Of a DNA stretch of 64,000 nucleotides, positions 1 to 12,680 are shown one piece after another (the first letter of the stretch is position 1; every line of letters starts with the position of its first letter). The stretch spans positions 1,667,501 through 1,731,500 of the forward strand of contig JASISA010000042.1 of the NCBI GenBank assembly GCA_031771865.1, given 5' to 3'. Made by a program: the position numbers and the translations under genes. The stretch comes from Nothophaeocryptopus gaeumannii (taxonomy: Eukaryota; Ascomycota; Dothideomycetes; Mycosphaerellales; Mycosphaerellaceae). The notes beneath the pieces were generated by a model. The model was not told the DNA's origin. It searched no databases and saw only the letters and a program-made list of their open reading frames with translations.

Positions 1-1083
1 ACCGAGTCGGCTTATTTCCTCTCCATGCCAGTCTCGAATTCCGAAGCACAAGTACTGTAGTATCGAGAGATTAAGAGCGTATTTATGGGGCTCTGAATCT
101 TACCTTACCCTTCTGCTCAACGCTCTGCCATCCTGCACCTTCCATATACCCGACGTTCCTCGTAAGAGAGTCTTGTCTCGCCAAAGGACTATCCGATCCA
201 TCCCCTCCCACACGCAAACACTCATAGCAAATCCGCTCCCCTTCTTAGGACACCATAAATTGCGTACATGTATTCAAGCACCGCGAAATCTTAGGCTTCC
301 TTGTGGCATCTTGCCTCACGCTCAACCGAGACGTTCGTCTTAACCCGCACACAGACCAGCAATGAGATAGTGAGCCGGAGGAAGTGTCGCCTGACTCGCT
401 TATGATTGGAACGCTCATCTCTCTGTATGTGTGTACGGGCTAATGACCGTGCAAAGAGCCGGGCAGCTGAAGAGTTCATTTTTCCGCTCGAGATAGGACG
501 AGGTGGGGAGAAAGCCCGGATGAATGGATGGACAGCGAAATGCAGATGTCCACAGTCCACAAATTCATACCAATTCAAACCTTTAGGCCGCGTTTAAAAT
601 GTTACTGTGGCGATGTCCGTTGATACTTGAATGATATAATGGTCCTAGCCCTGTAGGAAGGGTGATGCGTGATCGAACCTTTTTGCATCCTTAAGTCTTC
701 ATGATGCTGATGCTGATGCTAATGCTACTGACTACGGCCGTGAAAAAAAAGTCTTGATATCATGATGTAGCCTCTCCTTCGTGACCCCCTTGCCCAGTTG
801 GTGCTTTGCAAGTATAAGAGTACAGAGTGTGTGATGAAACGTAAAACAGAGTGCCACCCTGAAGTCTTTGCCGGAAACTCTTCGATGACCCAAGCCCGAA
901 ACCCTTCAATGACCCAAGCCACTACCGTCTGCCTTGGTAGCGGACCAGATTGTGTTTGCCGTATGTCATATCTGCATTCTCCATGAACACCTCTATCGAG
1001 CCGACGCGGACCTACGAGTAGCACATGACGGTTTCGGTAGTGTCGCCATCGTCATTTACTCCTCCTCGGTTCTCCCTCATCCT
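1..1083. other. Intergenic, no gene recognised
   Basis: No reading frame here resembles a known protein. There is a short GATGCT-type hexamer run around 703-726 and a two-unit direct repeat at 874-920, listed separately. The right end lies downstream of the minus-strand regulator that stops at 1084, so part of it is probably 3' UTR. Confidence 0.5.
874..920. repeat. Two-unit direct repeat, 24-bp period
   Basis: Two 23-bp units, at 874-896 and 898-920, differ at two positions and share the core ATGACCCAAGCC. It is the only obvious tandem duplication in the left intergenic region. No function is evident. Confidence 0.6.
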
Positions 1084-3783
1084 TTAGTTGGGCGGCAACC
1101 GCAGAAACGGTAACAAAAACTTCGCGACCAACCTCGTCGTATACCTCGGCGCATTCTCCACATCAAACTCCACAGTTTCCCTTTTCTCCAAATGTTCCCT
1201 CCTGCTCTCCACCAACCTCCTCACACGGAAAGCAAAGTCTTTCGCAGCCCGATCTTGCAACTCAGGTGTCCCATTCCCGAAAGATCCAAATTGTCCCCAT
1301 TTCTTATCGCGGTATTTGCATTGAAACAGACCGACGAGGAGTTTAAAGCGAGTGTCGATCTTGTCGCAGGCATTATACGCGTCCTTTGTGGCGGATTCGC
1401 GAGTCGCCATGTCGCGCCAGACTAAGGCGTCGGCTTGGCATAAGATGGTTCTTTGGATTTCCTCAAGGACCATAGCGAAACCCAACATGACGCAGAAGGC
1501 GTGGATCCAGGTCTGTTCTTTTTTGCCAGCGGTGTGGAGGGTATGTTGGTGCCACTTCAACAACTTCTCATAGATGTTGTTGCGGAGCTGATGGAAGAAG
1601 AATTTTAGCTGACGGTTGGCGAGGCGGGGGGAGGTGAACTTTTCGATCGCGGGCGGGCGAGCGGAGTGGCGAATGTTGGTCACGACGGGATAGAGGGTGT
1701 CTTCGGTAATGGTGAGGGTATGCGACATTATGTAGGTTATGACTTGCATGCGGAGGATGTCGCGGAGGAGGACTCTGAGCTGGGGAGTGTTAGCGCTAGG
1801 CTTTTGTTCTGGGCGAGAGGGACATACCGCTTGGTCTTCTGTCTGCATGTATAACTGACACATGAGGTTAAGCAGTGTGGACTGGAACTCCTGCTTGTCG
1901 ACGAGGTTCTCTTCTTGGTAACAGCTCCGCCCAAGCTCCCTCAGGTGATAGGGCTCCAGCAAGTCGTGCAGGTAGTCTTCGAAATTTCGCTCATCATTGC
2001 TATCGATCATGAGCAGCCCATACGGCGGCGAGTACTTCTTCTTTGTGTAAGGTCGTCCTGAATCTGAATCTTGGAAGCACTGAAGTTGATAGAGCAGCTC
2101 TTCAGTCTTCGGTGAGAACTCATACAGCTTCCATCGCAACGGCGGGCCATAACCACTCGACAGATAGACGTCGATGCAGTTCTCAGTGTGCCAGGACACG
2201 ACCTCCTTGGTCACAAAGTCTTCAAGGACCTGTTTCTGGTGATCGCGGCACAGATACGACGGCAAGAAGTCTGTTACAAAGTCGGGCAGCTTCGAGCGAT
2301 CGCAGGGGAAAAAGTAAGCCTGTCCTCTCTGCTCACGCATTGCACAGCGTGAGCAACAGCCACTCTCGGTCTCGTCACACGGGTCTCGCTGCATGACGCA
2401 GCGCCAGCATGCACCGACTTTGCGCATGGCATGACTTCGCGCTCGAGAGGTCTCTGGGAGATGAGTGTTCTTCTTTCGACCCCCCTTCTGAACACGCTCC
2501 GGTTTGGTTGACCGTTGAGCGACCGCAGCTTGTCGTGATGCGTCAGTCGGTGCAATCGGTGGATACAGTCCACCAAGAGAAGATGACTGCGCGTTGAAGA
2601 AGGCGTGGTCTATTCCAGAGCCTTGACTACTGGTAGGACTTGCCTTCATCTCTGAAGGTGATGCGCGCATCGACGGCCGTTGAGGGTTACTATGGCTGTG
2701 ACCTGCCGGGGGAGATCTTGATGACCCATTGTTGTGCAATGCTGCATTTCTGACGCGACGGTTTGAGTTTTGGGCAGAGCCTAGGAGTGGGGCTGCTTGC
2801 TGGCGAAGTTGGCGAGATTGCTGGTTGCCATGCGGCTGCTGGGCGAAGCTTTGGTTGAAATGCTGTGATCGGTTGAGGGCTATGGCCGGGTTCGCGGTGT
2901 TCAGTAGTTGTGGATAGAAGTCGACGGGATATGCCACGTTAGACTGTGTCGCCTGAGGAAAGCTAGTCGCCTGAGGAAAGTGTTGCGGGACGGGGCCGTA
3001 ATTGTTCGGGACGAGTGAGCCATCTTGCAGATTCCGAAAAGGTAGGTTGAAGTTCTGGAAGTGCTGCGTAGATGGAAAGGAGTCGTCGAACTGGCCGCCG
3101 TTAGACGTGAGGAGGTCGTCGCCAAAAAGCTCAAAGTCGGCGGAGGAGGTGAAGGGCGGGTAAGCACCGGCACTGAATTCGTCCATGCCGCTAGAAGATG
3201 AGGCGAAAGATGGCCATTGTGCAGCGAATAATGATATTTGTGCCGGTTGCTGTTGTTGTTGCTGCTGTTGTGCCTGAGGTGCGCGGGAAGGCTGATGATG
3301 GGAGGCTCGTGCGGGCCGCGAATTCATGCTGCTTCTGCCTCTTGAGCGTGGTTGGCTGACGTGAACATAGTCCTCGACAGGACTCAGATCACTCTCCGGC
3401 GATGTTGCGCTGTTGTCTGATGATTCTGGGTCGTCAAGGACAGTGACGTATGGACTGGCAAAGTGGGCTGAAGTCGGGGTGAGGATGTCCCTCGGCGACA
3501 GCGACAGGCTGCCTTCGGTGTTGCTGCTGGCTCGATGACTCTGCTGCCCGGGAGACTTTGCTACCACGCCGCCGTCTGTTGAATGCTGCAACGCCGTGTC
3601 GAATGCTTCCTGGAGAATCCATGAGCCCGCCTCATCGTCGAACGGGAGCTGCGTCATATCGAATGCGCCGAAGCCGTCTCCAAGAAGCGGGAGGGCCGAT
3701 GAATCTGTGAGAAATGCTAGACCATCGTCGAAGCCTAGAGGGACAGAGGGCTCCCCAAAGGGCTGCGTCTGGGGAGCGGCCAT
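1084..3783 (-). CDS. Zinc-cluster (Zn2Cys6-like) transcriptional regulator
   Basis: Likely nuclear DNA-binding regulator; target unknown. The first in-frame ATG is at 3783; the frame is open a few codons further upstream but without an ATG. A 48-nt intron at 1780-1827 (GTATGT donor, GCTAAC branch, CCCCAG acceptor) is a multiple of three, so the frame stays open across it. Spliced length is about 883 residues, from complement(join(1084..1779,1828..3783)). The N-terminal 450 residues are low complexity, rich in Ser, Pro and Gln, with a Gln run near 170-180, as in activation regions. A cysteine module near residue 458 starts ACWRCVMQRDPC and continues CCSRC and FFPC. Its spacing (CX2CX6CX7CX2CX13C) has a longer last loop than the canonical zinc cluster. 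The C-terminal 350 residues are helical and Cys-poor, without the standard fungal regulator domain that I can recognise. Confidence 0.85.
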   Translation of the reverse strand: MAAPQTQPFGEPSVPLGFDDGLAFLTDSSALPLLGDGFGAFDMTQLPFDDEAGSWILQEAFDTALQHSTDGGVVAKSPGQQSHRASSNTEGSLSLSPRDILTPTSAHFASPYVTVLDDPESSDNSATSPESDLSPVEDYVHVSQPRSRGRSSMNSRPARASHHQPSRAPQAQQQQQQQQPAQISLFAAQWPSFASSSSGMDEFSAGAYPPFTSSADFELFGDDLLTSNGGQFDDSFPSTQHFQNFNLPFRNLQDGSLVPNNYGPVPQHFPQATSFPQATQSNVAYPVDFYPQLLNTANPAIALNRSQHFNQSFAQQPHGNQQSRQLRQQAAPLLGSAQNSNRRVRNAALHNNGSSRSPPAGHSHSNPQRPSMRASPSEMKASPTSSQGSGIDHAFFNAQSSSLGGLYPPIAPTDASRQAAVAQRSTKPERVQKGGRKKNTHLPETSRARSHAMRKVGACWRCVMQRDPCDETESGCCSRCAMREQRGQAYFFPCDRSKLPDFVTDFLPSYLCRDHQKQVLEDFVTKEVVSWHTENCIDVYLSSGYGPPLRWKLYEFSPKTEELLYQLQCFQDSDSGRPYTKKKYSPPYGLLMIDSNDERNFEDYLHDLLEPYHLRELGRSCYQEENLVDKQEFQSTLLNLMCQLYMQTEDQAVCPSRPEQKPSANTPQLRVLLRDILRMQVITYIMSHTLTITEDTLYPVVTNIRHSARPPAIEKFTSPRLANRQLKFFFHQLRNNIYEKLLKWHQHTLHTAGKKEQTWIHAFCVMLGFAMVLEEIQRTILCQADALVWRDMATRESATKDAYNACDKIDTRFKLLVGLFQCKYRDKKWGQFGSFGNGTPELQDRAAKDFAFRVRRLVESRREHLEKRETVEFDVENAPRYTTRLVAKFLLPFLRLPPN

Positions 3784-5091
3784 GACTTTGATCGCTTGCC
3801 ACGCCACTTAGAGGACACCGGTGTGTGCGGCTGCGCTCTGCTGAGTGGAGCAAGCTACTCTCGCACTCGTTCTCCTCCCTCGCGTTCGAATTGAGCCAGG
3901 ACCAGCCTCAACTCCCGCGGCTCTGCTGTTCGCGTCAGATGGGAGAGTCTGGGATGGAGCAAATTCTGCCTCAGGCGACAGGCGTAGACCGGTCAAAGAT
4001 CCTTCCCGTGTTTAGCGCCGACGCCGAGTGATTTCCGGTGAAGGGTAGAGGCCGTGTGACGGTGGCGAATGTGATGGACAGTCCCGAGCTTATGAAGTGT
4101 ATAAGAGACGCCGTCGTCGCCAAAAACGAGGCCACATGAAGCGCGTCGCAAAGGGCAGTAATTCAGTGAGGAAGTGAGGTCGGTCGCAAGTGAGAGCTCC
4201 AGTTTGGAGGTGACTGGCGCCAGTGGCCTCGCTTCTTCTGGAACGGGGCGCAGTGAGGATGGTGCATGAAGAGCATTTCGGGTCCGACGGCCACGTCAAT
4301 CATTCCCATCATCTCCCACTGCTACATACACAACCTCCCCTACCACCAAAGTACAGGTACACATGTGAGGCTGGCCCTGGATGCCTTGGTCTGGTTCGCA
4401 ATCCTTCTCCCCCCCGTGCAACGACATGGTCGTCCATGTACTCCCACCTCCCCGCCGTCTCCGAGCACCTGTGACCATTCTCTGCTCTCGACTCCGGTGA
4501 GCTTTCCCTCTTTATTGCAAAAGATCCGCCCTTCTGGACCATGTGACAGACTTTCAATGTGCATACTTCGATCATGACTCTTGCACCTCGGGATTGAGTC
4601 TGCAGAATCACGGGAGATGATGCAAGCTGTCTCCGCATCCCGTCGCAAGCTTTCATCAGCCTTGCGAGCTCCAACCAGACGCTGCCAAACGCCGCAGAGT
4701 CTGCGGGAGTCTTCTCTCACTGTGACGGGCTCCCACACGAGACCGATGCTCCACGACCAACCTCTTTCTTGGATCCATGTGCTTATGTTAGCCCATCATG
4801 ACGTAGGTACAAACAATTTACCTTACGTGTCGCAGGTCTGTGTCAATCTGTTTACCTTCACCTCACTCACGTGCTCCCCATTCAACACTGGGACTCGAAG
4901 CTCTGCAAAGGCAGGTGCGTGAACGACTGACCGGTGCCTTCCCTTCGCCGGACGAAGGTGATCCTTTGAGGAAGGTGCAGACGTGCAGATAGGCTACACC
5001 GTTTCCCAAGTCGGTCAAATAGCTCCAGCCCTGTGACAGCTCTGGGTGATATCGGCCGTGCCGCACCGGTGAAAAACGACCTCAATCGATC
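3784..5091. promoter_or_regulatory. Divergent intergenic region, regulator / Mug190-like gene
   Basis: This 1.3-kb gap separates two divergently transcribed genes and must hold both promoters and 5' UTRs. No coding frame in it is convincing. Core elements could not be assigned with confidence. Confidence 0.45.
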
Positions 5092-8000
5092 ATGAGCGGC
5101 CACGAGGATGCCGAACGCACGAGGCGGGACTTCAAGGCGCCATATACACAGAGGAACCCAATACCGACCATAGCAAAGTATCGCCAAGAGAAGGAAGATC
5201 GGAAAGCGAATGCTCTTCCAGGAGAGGTAGAAGGTGCCAATGGCGCCGATCTCGAGCCTTCGAAGACCGCGCGTGCCAAGCAGAGTTGGAGGGATTACTG
5301 GAGAGGAGACGAGCAAGAGTCAGGCGAGCAGAGACAGGATGATGAAGCTAAAGAGGACAAGGATCAAGATGCAGGCGCCGATGGAGAAGAGGACATACAG
5401 GACGGGAACGACAATGGCATTGACGATGAAGACGAGCAAGCTGTCGACACATCCGAAGCCGTTCCGCGAGACCCGAAGGCCATACGGAAAGGGCTGAAGA
5501 AGAACAGGGAAGAGCGAGCAGAGCGAGAGGTCACAGATCCCGTAACACATCTGCCTGTTCGTATATATGACTTCACAAGCGATGCTCTCAAAGGGGTGGA
5601 GGAGAACCCTCCGGCATTCGGTAGCACTCCCAGAACAGCCACGGGACTGAGCAACCAGAACAAGTCTAAGAGCCAGCTAGAAGGTGAGCGGTCGGAGATG
5701 CAAGATGGAACAGAGTCGATGAACGCGCACTTTCCGCCTCCAAGCTTCGACGCGATACGAGCAGACCTTATCAGCATCAACAAGACAGGTGTGACTGCTG
5801 GCCTGTTCGGGACAGCAGCTGTCATCCTGTTCGCTGTAGGACTGGAGCATCTCTTCACCCCTCACGGAATAGCGCACTTCACAGGCACAGACGGAGTAGC
5901 AAGATGGTGGATCTACAAGTCTGGCACTTGGGTGATCCTGATCTTACTGACTGGTGCAAGCATATGGGTGTTGGTTGCTGGCGTTCGAGTATGGATGGCC
6001 AACCGCATGGACGACGTCTGGGAAGATCAGGTCTGGGAAGCGAATCTCGAAGCCAAGGAACGTGAGGCAAAGGCTCACCGGACAGAATCGGTATCCTGGC
6101 TCAACTCCCTTCTAGGATCAGTCTGGCCTCTCATCAATCCGGATCTATTCACAAGCTTGGCTGACACGTTGGAGGATGTCATGCAAGCTTCTCTTCCTCG
6201 GCTGATTCAGATGGTCAGTGTCGAAGACATCGGACAAGGCTCCGAGTCTATTCGAATCCTTGGCATCAGGCATCTACCATCCGGCGCCGCTGCGCGCTCT
6301 GTGGGTGATAATGGCCAGCTACAGTCGAAGAAGGAAGGTCAAAAGCCAAACGACCGTGCGGTGCCTGGAAAGGGCGAAGTCGATACGGGTGCCGAAGGAG
6401 ATGACCAGCACACCGACGAAAGCAAGGAAAATAAGCAGCAAGACGGCGAGGGCGATGGGACTGAACGTGCTGATGTCGCTGAAGGTATGGAGGCCGAGGA
6501 GGGTGACTTCATCAACCTCGAAGTCGCTTTTGCGTATCGAGCCAGAGCCTCGAAGTCGTTCAAGGACCGCACGAAGGACATCCACCTCTACCTTGCTTTC
6601 TATCTGCCCGGAAATTTGAAGATACCTGTCTGGGTTGACATGAAGGGCATTGTTGGGACTTGCCGACTGCGATTACAGCTTGCTCCAGACCCTCCATTCT
6701 TCGCTCTTTGCACATTGACCTTCCTCGGCCAGCCAAAGGTTGACATCAGCTGCATTCCACTGGTGAAGCGAGGCTTGAACATCATGGACCTGCCACTCAT
6801 CTCAAACTTCGTTCAATCGAGCGTGGACGCCGCGATGGCGGAATATGTCGCGCCTAAGTCGTTGACTCTCGACTTGAAGGACATGCTTGCCGGTGATGAT
6901 TTCAAAAAGGACACGAATGCTAGGGGCGTTCTCGTTGTTGACATTATGCACGGCTATGACTTCAAGATGGGCGATACAAAGATCCCCATGATCTCGGATG
7001 GCAGCTCAGATCCGTATGTTTCGGTGGCTTGGGCCAAATTTGGCAAACCTCTCTTCTCGACGAGGGTGCTGATCAGCGAGATGGAACCTTACTGGCACGA
7101 AAGATGCTACTTGCTCGTTACATCGGAAGAGCTCAATGTCGACGAGCGACTGCGTCTGCAGCTGTGGGATTCTGATCGCTTCACAGCCGATGATGATCTC
7201 GGCCGGATCGAGGTCGATCTTAAGTCAATCGTGAGAGGCGAAGAGACCAATGGCAAGCTGTGCTACCGTACTGATGGCTTCAAGGCACTCAAAGCTGGCG
7301 AGACCATGCCAGGCAAGCTGGAATGGCTGGTCGGATACTTCTCCAAAACACGTCTACAGCCGTGCCAGTACGGGAAGCAGGACTACAACAAAGACATCCG
7401 CTCTCACGACGATCTGGAGAAGAAAGTCCAGGAGACATGCGAACGAAAACTCCGCGAAGCAATGATCAAGAAAGGCCGCCACTCCCGCGCCGAAGGCGAA
7501 CTCGAGCAACAAAAAGCTCAAGAGAAGAAGATGATCTCAGACGCCATTACAATCTCCGCTCCTCCACCAGACGACTACCCCAGCGGCATCTTCAGCATCG
7601 TCGTCCATCAAATCACTGGTCTCGGCCTGGAAACACAAAACAAGACTGTTGCCGACAAGAACCTCCAACACGAAGACGAACAAGAGGAAGGTGAAAGCCT
7701 ACCTTCTTCCTATGCGACTGTCATCATCAACCACAAGAAAGTCTTCAAGACTCGCACGAAGCCGAAGAATTCGAAACCTTTCTTCAATGCCGGCACAGAG
7801 CGCTTCATTGGTGACTGGCGAAACGCCGAAGTCTACATTTCCGTCCGCGACGCCCGCGTAGACGAAAATGATGCTCTCTTGGGAATTGTCCATCTCCCTC
7901 TGGGTGAGATATTCAAACATCGCTCGCAAGTTAATGCTTTCTATCCCATCTCCGGCGGCATCGGCTTCGGCCGCGTGAGGATCAGTATGGTTTGGCGTTC

Positions 8001-8977
8001 TGTACAACTCCAAGCGTCTCCGAATCAGATCGGTTGGGACTATGGGACTGTCGAACTCAAACCTTCCATATCCACCTCAGAACTTCCATCTGACCTGCAA
8101 GATTTAAAGATGAAATGGCATACTACCATCGGCGCGGGGAAGATGTACCCCAATAAAGCTGAGCAGACGTTCTCCACACGAAAGGGCAGGGGTTTGTATC
8201 TGCCTGTGCATAAGAGATATGCCTCCAGCCTATCCGCCAGGTTTAAGAGGCATAGTATGGTGGGGAAGGATAAGACCGCCGCTTTCACAGTCCTCTGGCT
8301 CAAAGACATCCCTGACGATGAAGAACAAGAGCTCACACTCCCTGTATGGACGGGCGATTATGACCGCGCGGTGGCGAATTTTCTCGAGAAGCCCGGTGAG
8401 CAAGTCGGAAGTCTCAAAGTAAAAGTCACCTTCCACTCCGGTTTGAGTGAGGCGCATAACCGCTGGGCATCGAGGGATCCGGACTTACGACAAGTCATGG
8501 AGGTATTGAGTACGGCGAGGGATAATTATGAAGCGAAGAAAAATGCGGATCATCTGGGAATCACAAAAGGTGACGGGAACGACACCAGCGACTCTGACTC
8601 CGACGACGATTCGGACGATAGTTCGGCCGACACTGCAAACGAAGAAGTCCACGGCGAAAAGGCCGAGCAGGGAGAAGAGGAAGAGGAGAAGGATGGAGAG
8701 AAGGATGGTGGGGGCAGCAAGATTCCACTTGTGGATGATGTGAAGGAGTATAAGAAACACGCTAAGCAAAAACATCGGCAGCATAGGGGGTTGATGCAGT
8801 ATAAGGTACGTTCGACCGCTTATCCTTGGGGACGTGTACGAAGATTATGGTTAACGAATCTGACAGGTTCCACGAAACGCGCAATGGGCAGGCGATAAAG
8901 TGCAGAGAGTACAAAGTCGACTTTCCGGGATCTTCACCAGACATACGAGGGAGCCCGGGATTGAGACGGAGACGTAA
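5092..8977 (+). CDS. mug190: Mug190-like SMP and C2 domain membrane protein
   Basis: Predicted lipid-transfer/tether protein of membrane contact sites, related to S. pombe Mug190 and more distantly to tricalbins. Two exons, join(5092..8805,8867..8977), give 1274 residues. The 61-nt intron (GTACGT...CTGACAG) replaces a read-through end with a tail ending PGIETET. Order: charged N-terminus with the IPTIAKY motif; two hydrophobic segments near residues 234-252 and 278-298, a likely hairpin; an SMP-type lipid-binding region from about 332 (ESVSWLNSLLGSVWPLINPD) to 600; a C2 domain near 610-730 that keeps acidic calcium-loop residues (SSDPYV, DSDRFTADDDLG); a second, more diverged C2-like region near 830-960; and a strongly acidic stretch from about 1164. 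Family function is inferred; the S. pombe gene is known mainly as meiotically up-regulated. Confidence 0.9.
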
Positions 8978-11900
8978 TGAATGAGATGGAAGGGCAGTGT
9001 AGGCAAAGTAATCAATGATGAGGAAGGAGCTTTGGCTGGCTCACTAGCGAGAGCCCTCCCTCTTTATAGGGTGCATAGGCTGTGAGGGGTACTATACGTG
9101 CGAAAGCCAGGATCAATCGTACGAAAGGAAAAAGGCTCTGGCTTGTTTTCGATCTTGTATGTTGCCTATGTAATTGTACTATAGGGAAGCAAGCATAGGC
9201 GTAGGCGGAGACGTTGGAACAGGAAGTTGTGAGTACCGATTCGCGCGTCTTCACCGTGAGTAGGTGAATAGGGAGGGGTATGTATGTAATTGTTGCCGAT
9301 ACATGCGAAAAAGCCAGGATGATGTATATCGCATTTGTTGGCCCAATCGTTGGGCCAATATTCTTCAAATCGCAGTGCCGAAATGGTAAGAAGTTATTTC
9401 TTGTTATTAAACGGCCGTGGAAAGCTGGACTGGCATGGCATGGCATGATGGATCAATCGGAAGGGAAGCTTGCGCACACACAACTTAGTTCCTTCTTCCG
9501 TCGTCGGATCCAGATCATCTGATGTGGTGCCGGAAGCAGTCCATGTTGAACTTATTAGTTACTCGGGTGTGATTTCCTGCTTATCAGCCCAAGTCCATTC
9601 TTCAGTAGTAACACTTGTTTGAAAGGCGCGCAAAGCGACGGCCCCCCAAATTCCACAATTCAACAAAATCCTGCCGCGTTCGTCTTCCAGGATTGCCGCG
9701 TGTTATAGGGCGCGCCAAGCCATCACGGTCCAACTGGTCCAGAATGCGCTCCTATAAAAATGGTAAGATGATGACATGAGGTCAGTACATAGTGTGTGCT
9801 CGGACGATCCTCGATGGAATGAGTAAGAGAAACATATTTCCTCGCCAACAGAAGACATTGCTGACCTACGATGCGAACCCACCTTTATTATAGGGAGCGC
9901 ATTTCTCGCAGCTTTTGGTTTTCTTCGACTTATTTTTGTGTGAAGGTGTTGTTTTGCGTCCACGGTTCCAGCCGAAGCCTCCAGATACGATTTTGAGGCA
10001 ATACACGGATTGGGCTGCAGCTTGACGGATTGGTGGCGTCGAGGAAGACAGCTGGACCGTTTGGACGATGCGATGAACAACTCAGATATATTCAGAGCTT
10101 TCGGGCGCTTTCGTCCTTTTTCGAGATGCTGCAGTTTTGTGATGAACTTTGCTGGAAACCCGGAGACGGTGTGCGAGTCGTTGGCTTTGAGTTGACGCTT
10201 GACGACAAACGCGAAACAAGTCGAGCGGAGTCCCGGAAACATTAAAGCTTCACGTCGCCGCTCTCGACAATGCTCAATGTTGCCCAACAATTAGGAACAT
10301 GTATGTTGAAGGCCTTCGACCGAATGCGACTCCTCGGAACTCTGGCTTAAGATCCACGCTGATGGACGCGACTCAGCTGTTATACGAACACGTCGTTTCT
10401 GAACAGGACGCAGACCGAAGAGCGAGACAGCGCAACATATTGCCAACAAAGGCTCCGGATATCGAGATCGAGGGAAATTGAGAAGTCGGATAAATTCAGC
10501 TCAAACCCAGCACGACGGGTCAATTCCCAACCATACCGCGTGTATGCGGAGACGATGCCGATGTCGACATTATTGCTGCATACCCGCCACTTCTATGCAG
10601 GTTCTGTTGCCGCGATGCAGACCACGTCTTCACCGACACTTTCCAAACGTCGAAGATGTTCGTCTTGCAGGTTGAAGAGTCGCAAGACGAACTGTACAGA
10701 CCGGATCGCTCTGTCTCCTGTCCTTGAATGTGGAAATTGGGACTCTCGCGGTGAGCTTTCCAGACCCGTCGAAGCGGTCACGTTCTCGCAAGGTACGACG
10801 GCGACGCGCATGCTCTCGCAGAAAGACCGTCCATGGAATCGATAGACCCGCCGCCACGCGAGAATCTCGTGCTACTGCTCGATTTACGGCCAAGCTCACC
10901 GATGGAGGGTTAAGTAGTGCGTATACTTGTATCTCAATTTCGAATGCATTGTACTTGAGAAAGCTGGAAGATGCAGTTGTAAGACGCAGGAGGTCGTTCG
11001 ATGCAGTAAGGACGCATTAGTGTCCTACTCCGGTCACGCTTCTCGATAATTCGCATACAGCATGGACCTTGACTCGGCAGGATGTCTCCTTGAGCCATTT
11101 TCAGCTTTTCGCAGACTTCTCGTTGCACGACAGCCTCCATCGACACATCCACAGGATAACCACTGGACTCCATCGGTCTCGGGAAGGCGCATGCGCAACG
11201 CGACACGGAGGGCTGTTCCCTACTCCGGACCGGACACCTTGTAGGATTCGACGGCGAAGGGTGGAGCGAAACAGAAGATTTTGCGAGACAGGACCACCTC
11301 GATTATAACAGTACGAGAGTCACCAGTACTGATAGCAAACAGTCATTGATATGTGGACGTGCTGCGAATGGTCGCCAGTGCAAGAGTTATGGGTACCGTG
11401 GCAATCGATAATAATGCTTGCTCGCACTTAGCAGCTGTGCCAAGCCGGACCAGCCGCCTGAAGAAGGAAGATGATGTTCTACGCCAAGGCCCAGAAACAC
11501 AAAGGATTCAGAACAGCTGTAACCTCGCGAAGCTCGTGCTGACATTGGACGGAAGTTTGACTTGATGGGGAAGCGCGTTGTTGGACACATGGCAAAGTCG
11601 CGTGTCTGGCGACCAGTTCCGTGCACTGATGGACAGCGGTCTCCAGAGTCGTCGAAGTCTCCGCAATGAACAGTTGTGGAGAGGCGAATCGCACAGATTT
11701 CTGTTACGTTTCGGACTTACACTGCTGCAGCGCTTGGGCCATGCTGTACAGGCTGTACTGAAGGTCTCTGACGATCACTTGTACTGCATCGGAATGGGGG
11801 ATGGTAACACGAGCGACTTTTCGATGAGATCTGGCATCGAGCATTCCATGCGCAATCTGCGTGCGTCGTGGCAACGCCACTCATTCGGACCGCAGGCTTG

Positions 11901-12680
11901 ACAAAGAACAAGCATGTGCTCAACAAAGCAGCGATGTTGACTATGTTGACTGCTGGAATGGACGCTATCTTGCAGGCACATGGCTGGCCTCGTGTGCAGT
12001 GGAGTGGAGGATTCGACGCTGCTGCTTCGCTAGAGAAGCGCTTCTCCATGTGGTGGTTGCGATGCGAAAGAAGGAAGCTCGGACTCTCCACTTAGCGGCG
12101 GGACTTCACTTTACTTGCAGACGCACGCTCAAGCGGCATCCAAAGAGAGCGCCGAACTTGCCGTGGTGAGCGTTGCGTGGTTACACAGCGCATGCAAGTA
12201 CTGCAAGGTCTGCAACTTCTGCGGGCAGGGGTCTTCCGGTTGCAGCCACTCACGGCGCGCGAGTGTGCACTCTTTGTCTGCTGCTCAAAGAAGTGAACTC
12301 GCCGGGCGCTGATAAGGCTAAGGCTCATACCCGATGATCCACTCACGTACCGCCGTCCCCTCCAAAGCCTGTCACTCTCGAAAGTCTAATTTCACCAGTC
12401 TCGTGTCTTAATAACACCACCAGCACCTCCGTCTACTTATACATACTGCCACTGCACCGCGCACCTCGGTGTCGTGTGTGAGAGCCCGCCCTCGCCTGCC
12501 AAGCGATCGGGTCGTCACCAGCGCGAATATCGAGCAGCATCGCTAATCAGTATCGTGTCGTTTCCGCAGTCACCGACGGTAGCCGCAGCGAGCGAAACAC
12601 CACCTTCACTACTACGACTGCGACTGGCAGCTGCGACTGATCGATCCATTTTCTTCACGACTGCACGGCAACCCGACACC
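8978..12680. other. Gene-poor 3.7-kb region, including the permease 5' leader
   Basis: No gene is recognised. Short frames at 10299-10481, 10540-10845 and 11578-11901 have moderately protein-like composition, but none matches a family I know, none joins to another by a convincing intron, and some lack ATG starts. A Cys/Arg-rich piece near 10650 (RRCSSCRLKSRKTNC) recalls a zinc cluster but has the wrong spacing. The last 200-300 bp are probably the permease promoter and 5' UTR. Decayed genes are possible but not shown. Confidence 0.4.

Noticed and set aside
9703..10290. 195-codon minus-strand frame
   Set aside because: Basic, Ser/Arg-rich translation without domain, intron or homolog that I can name.
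10540..10845. Possible Zn2Cys6 fragment (RRCSSCRLKSRKTNC)
   Set aside because: Cysteine spacing does not match the cluster (eight residues between the second and third Cys) and no supporting downstream domain or start is present.
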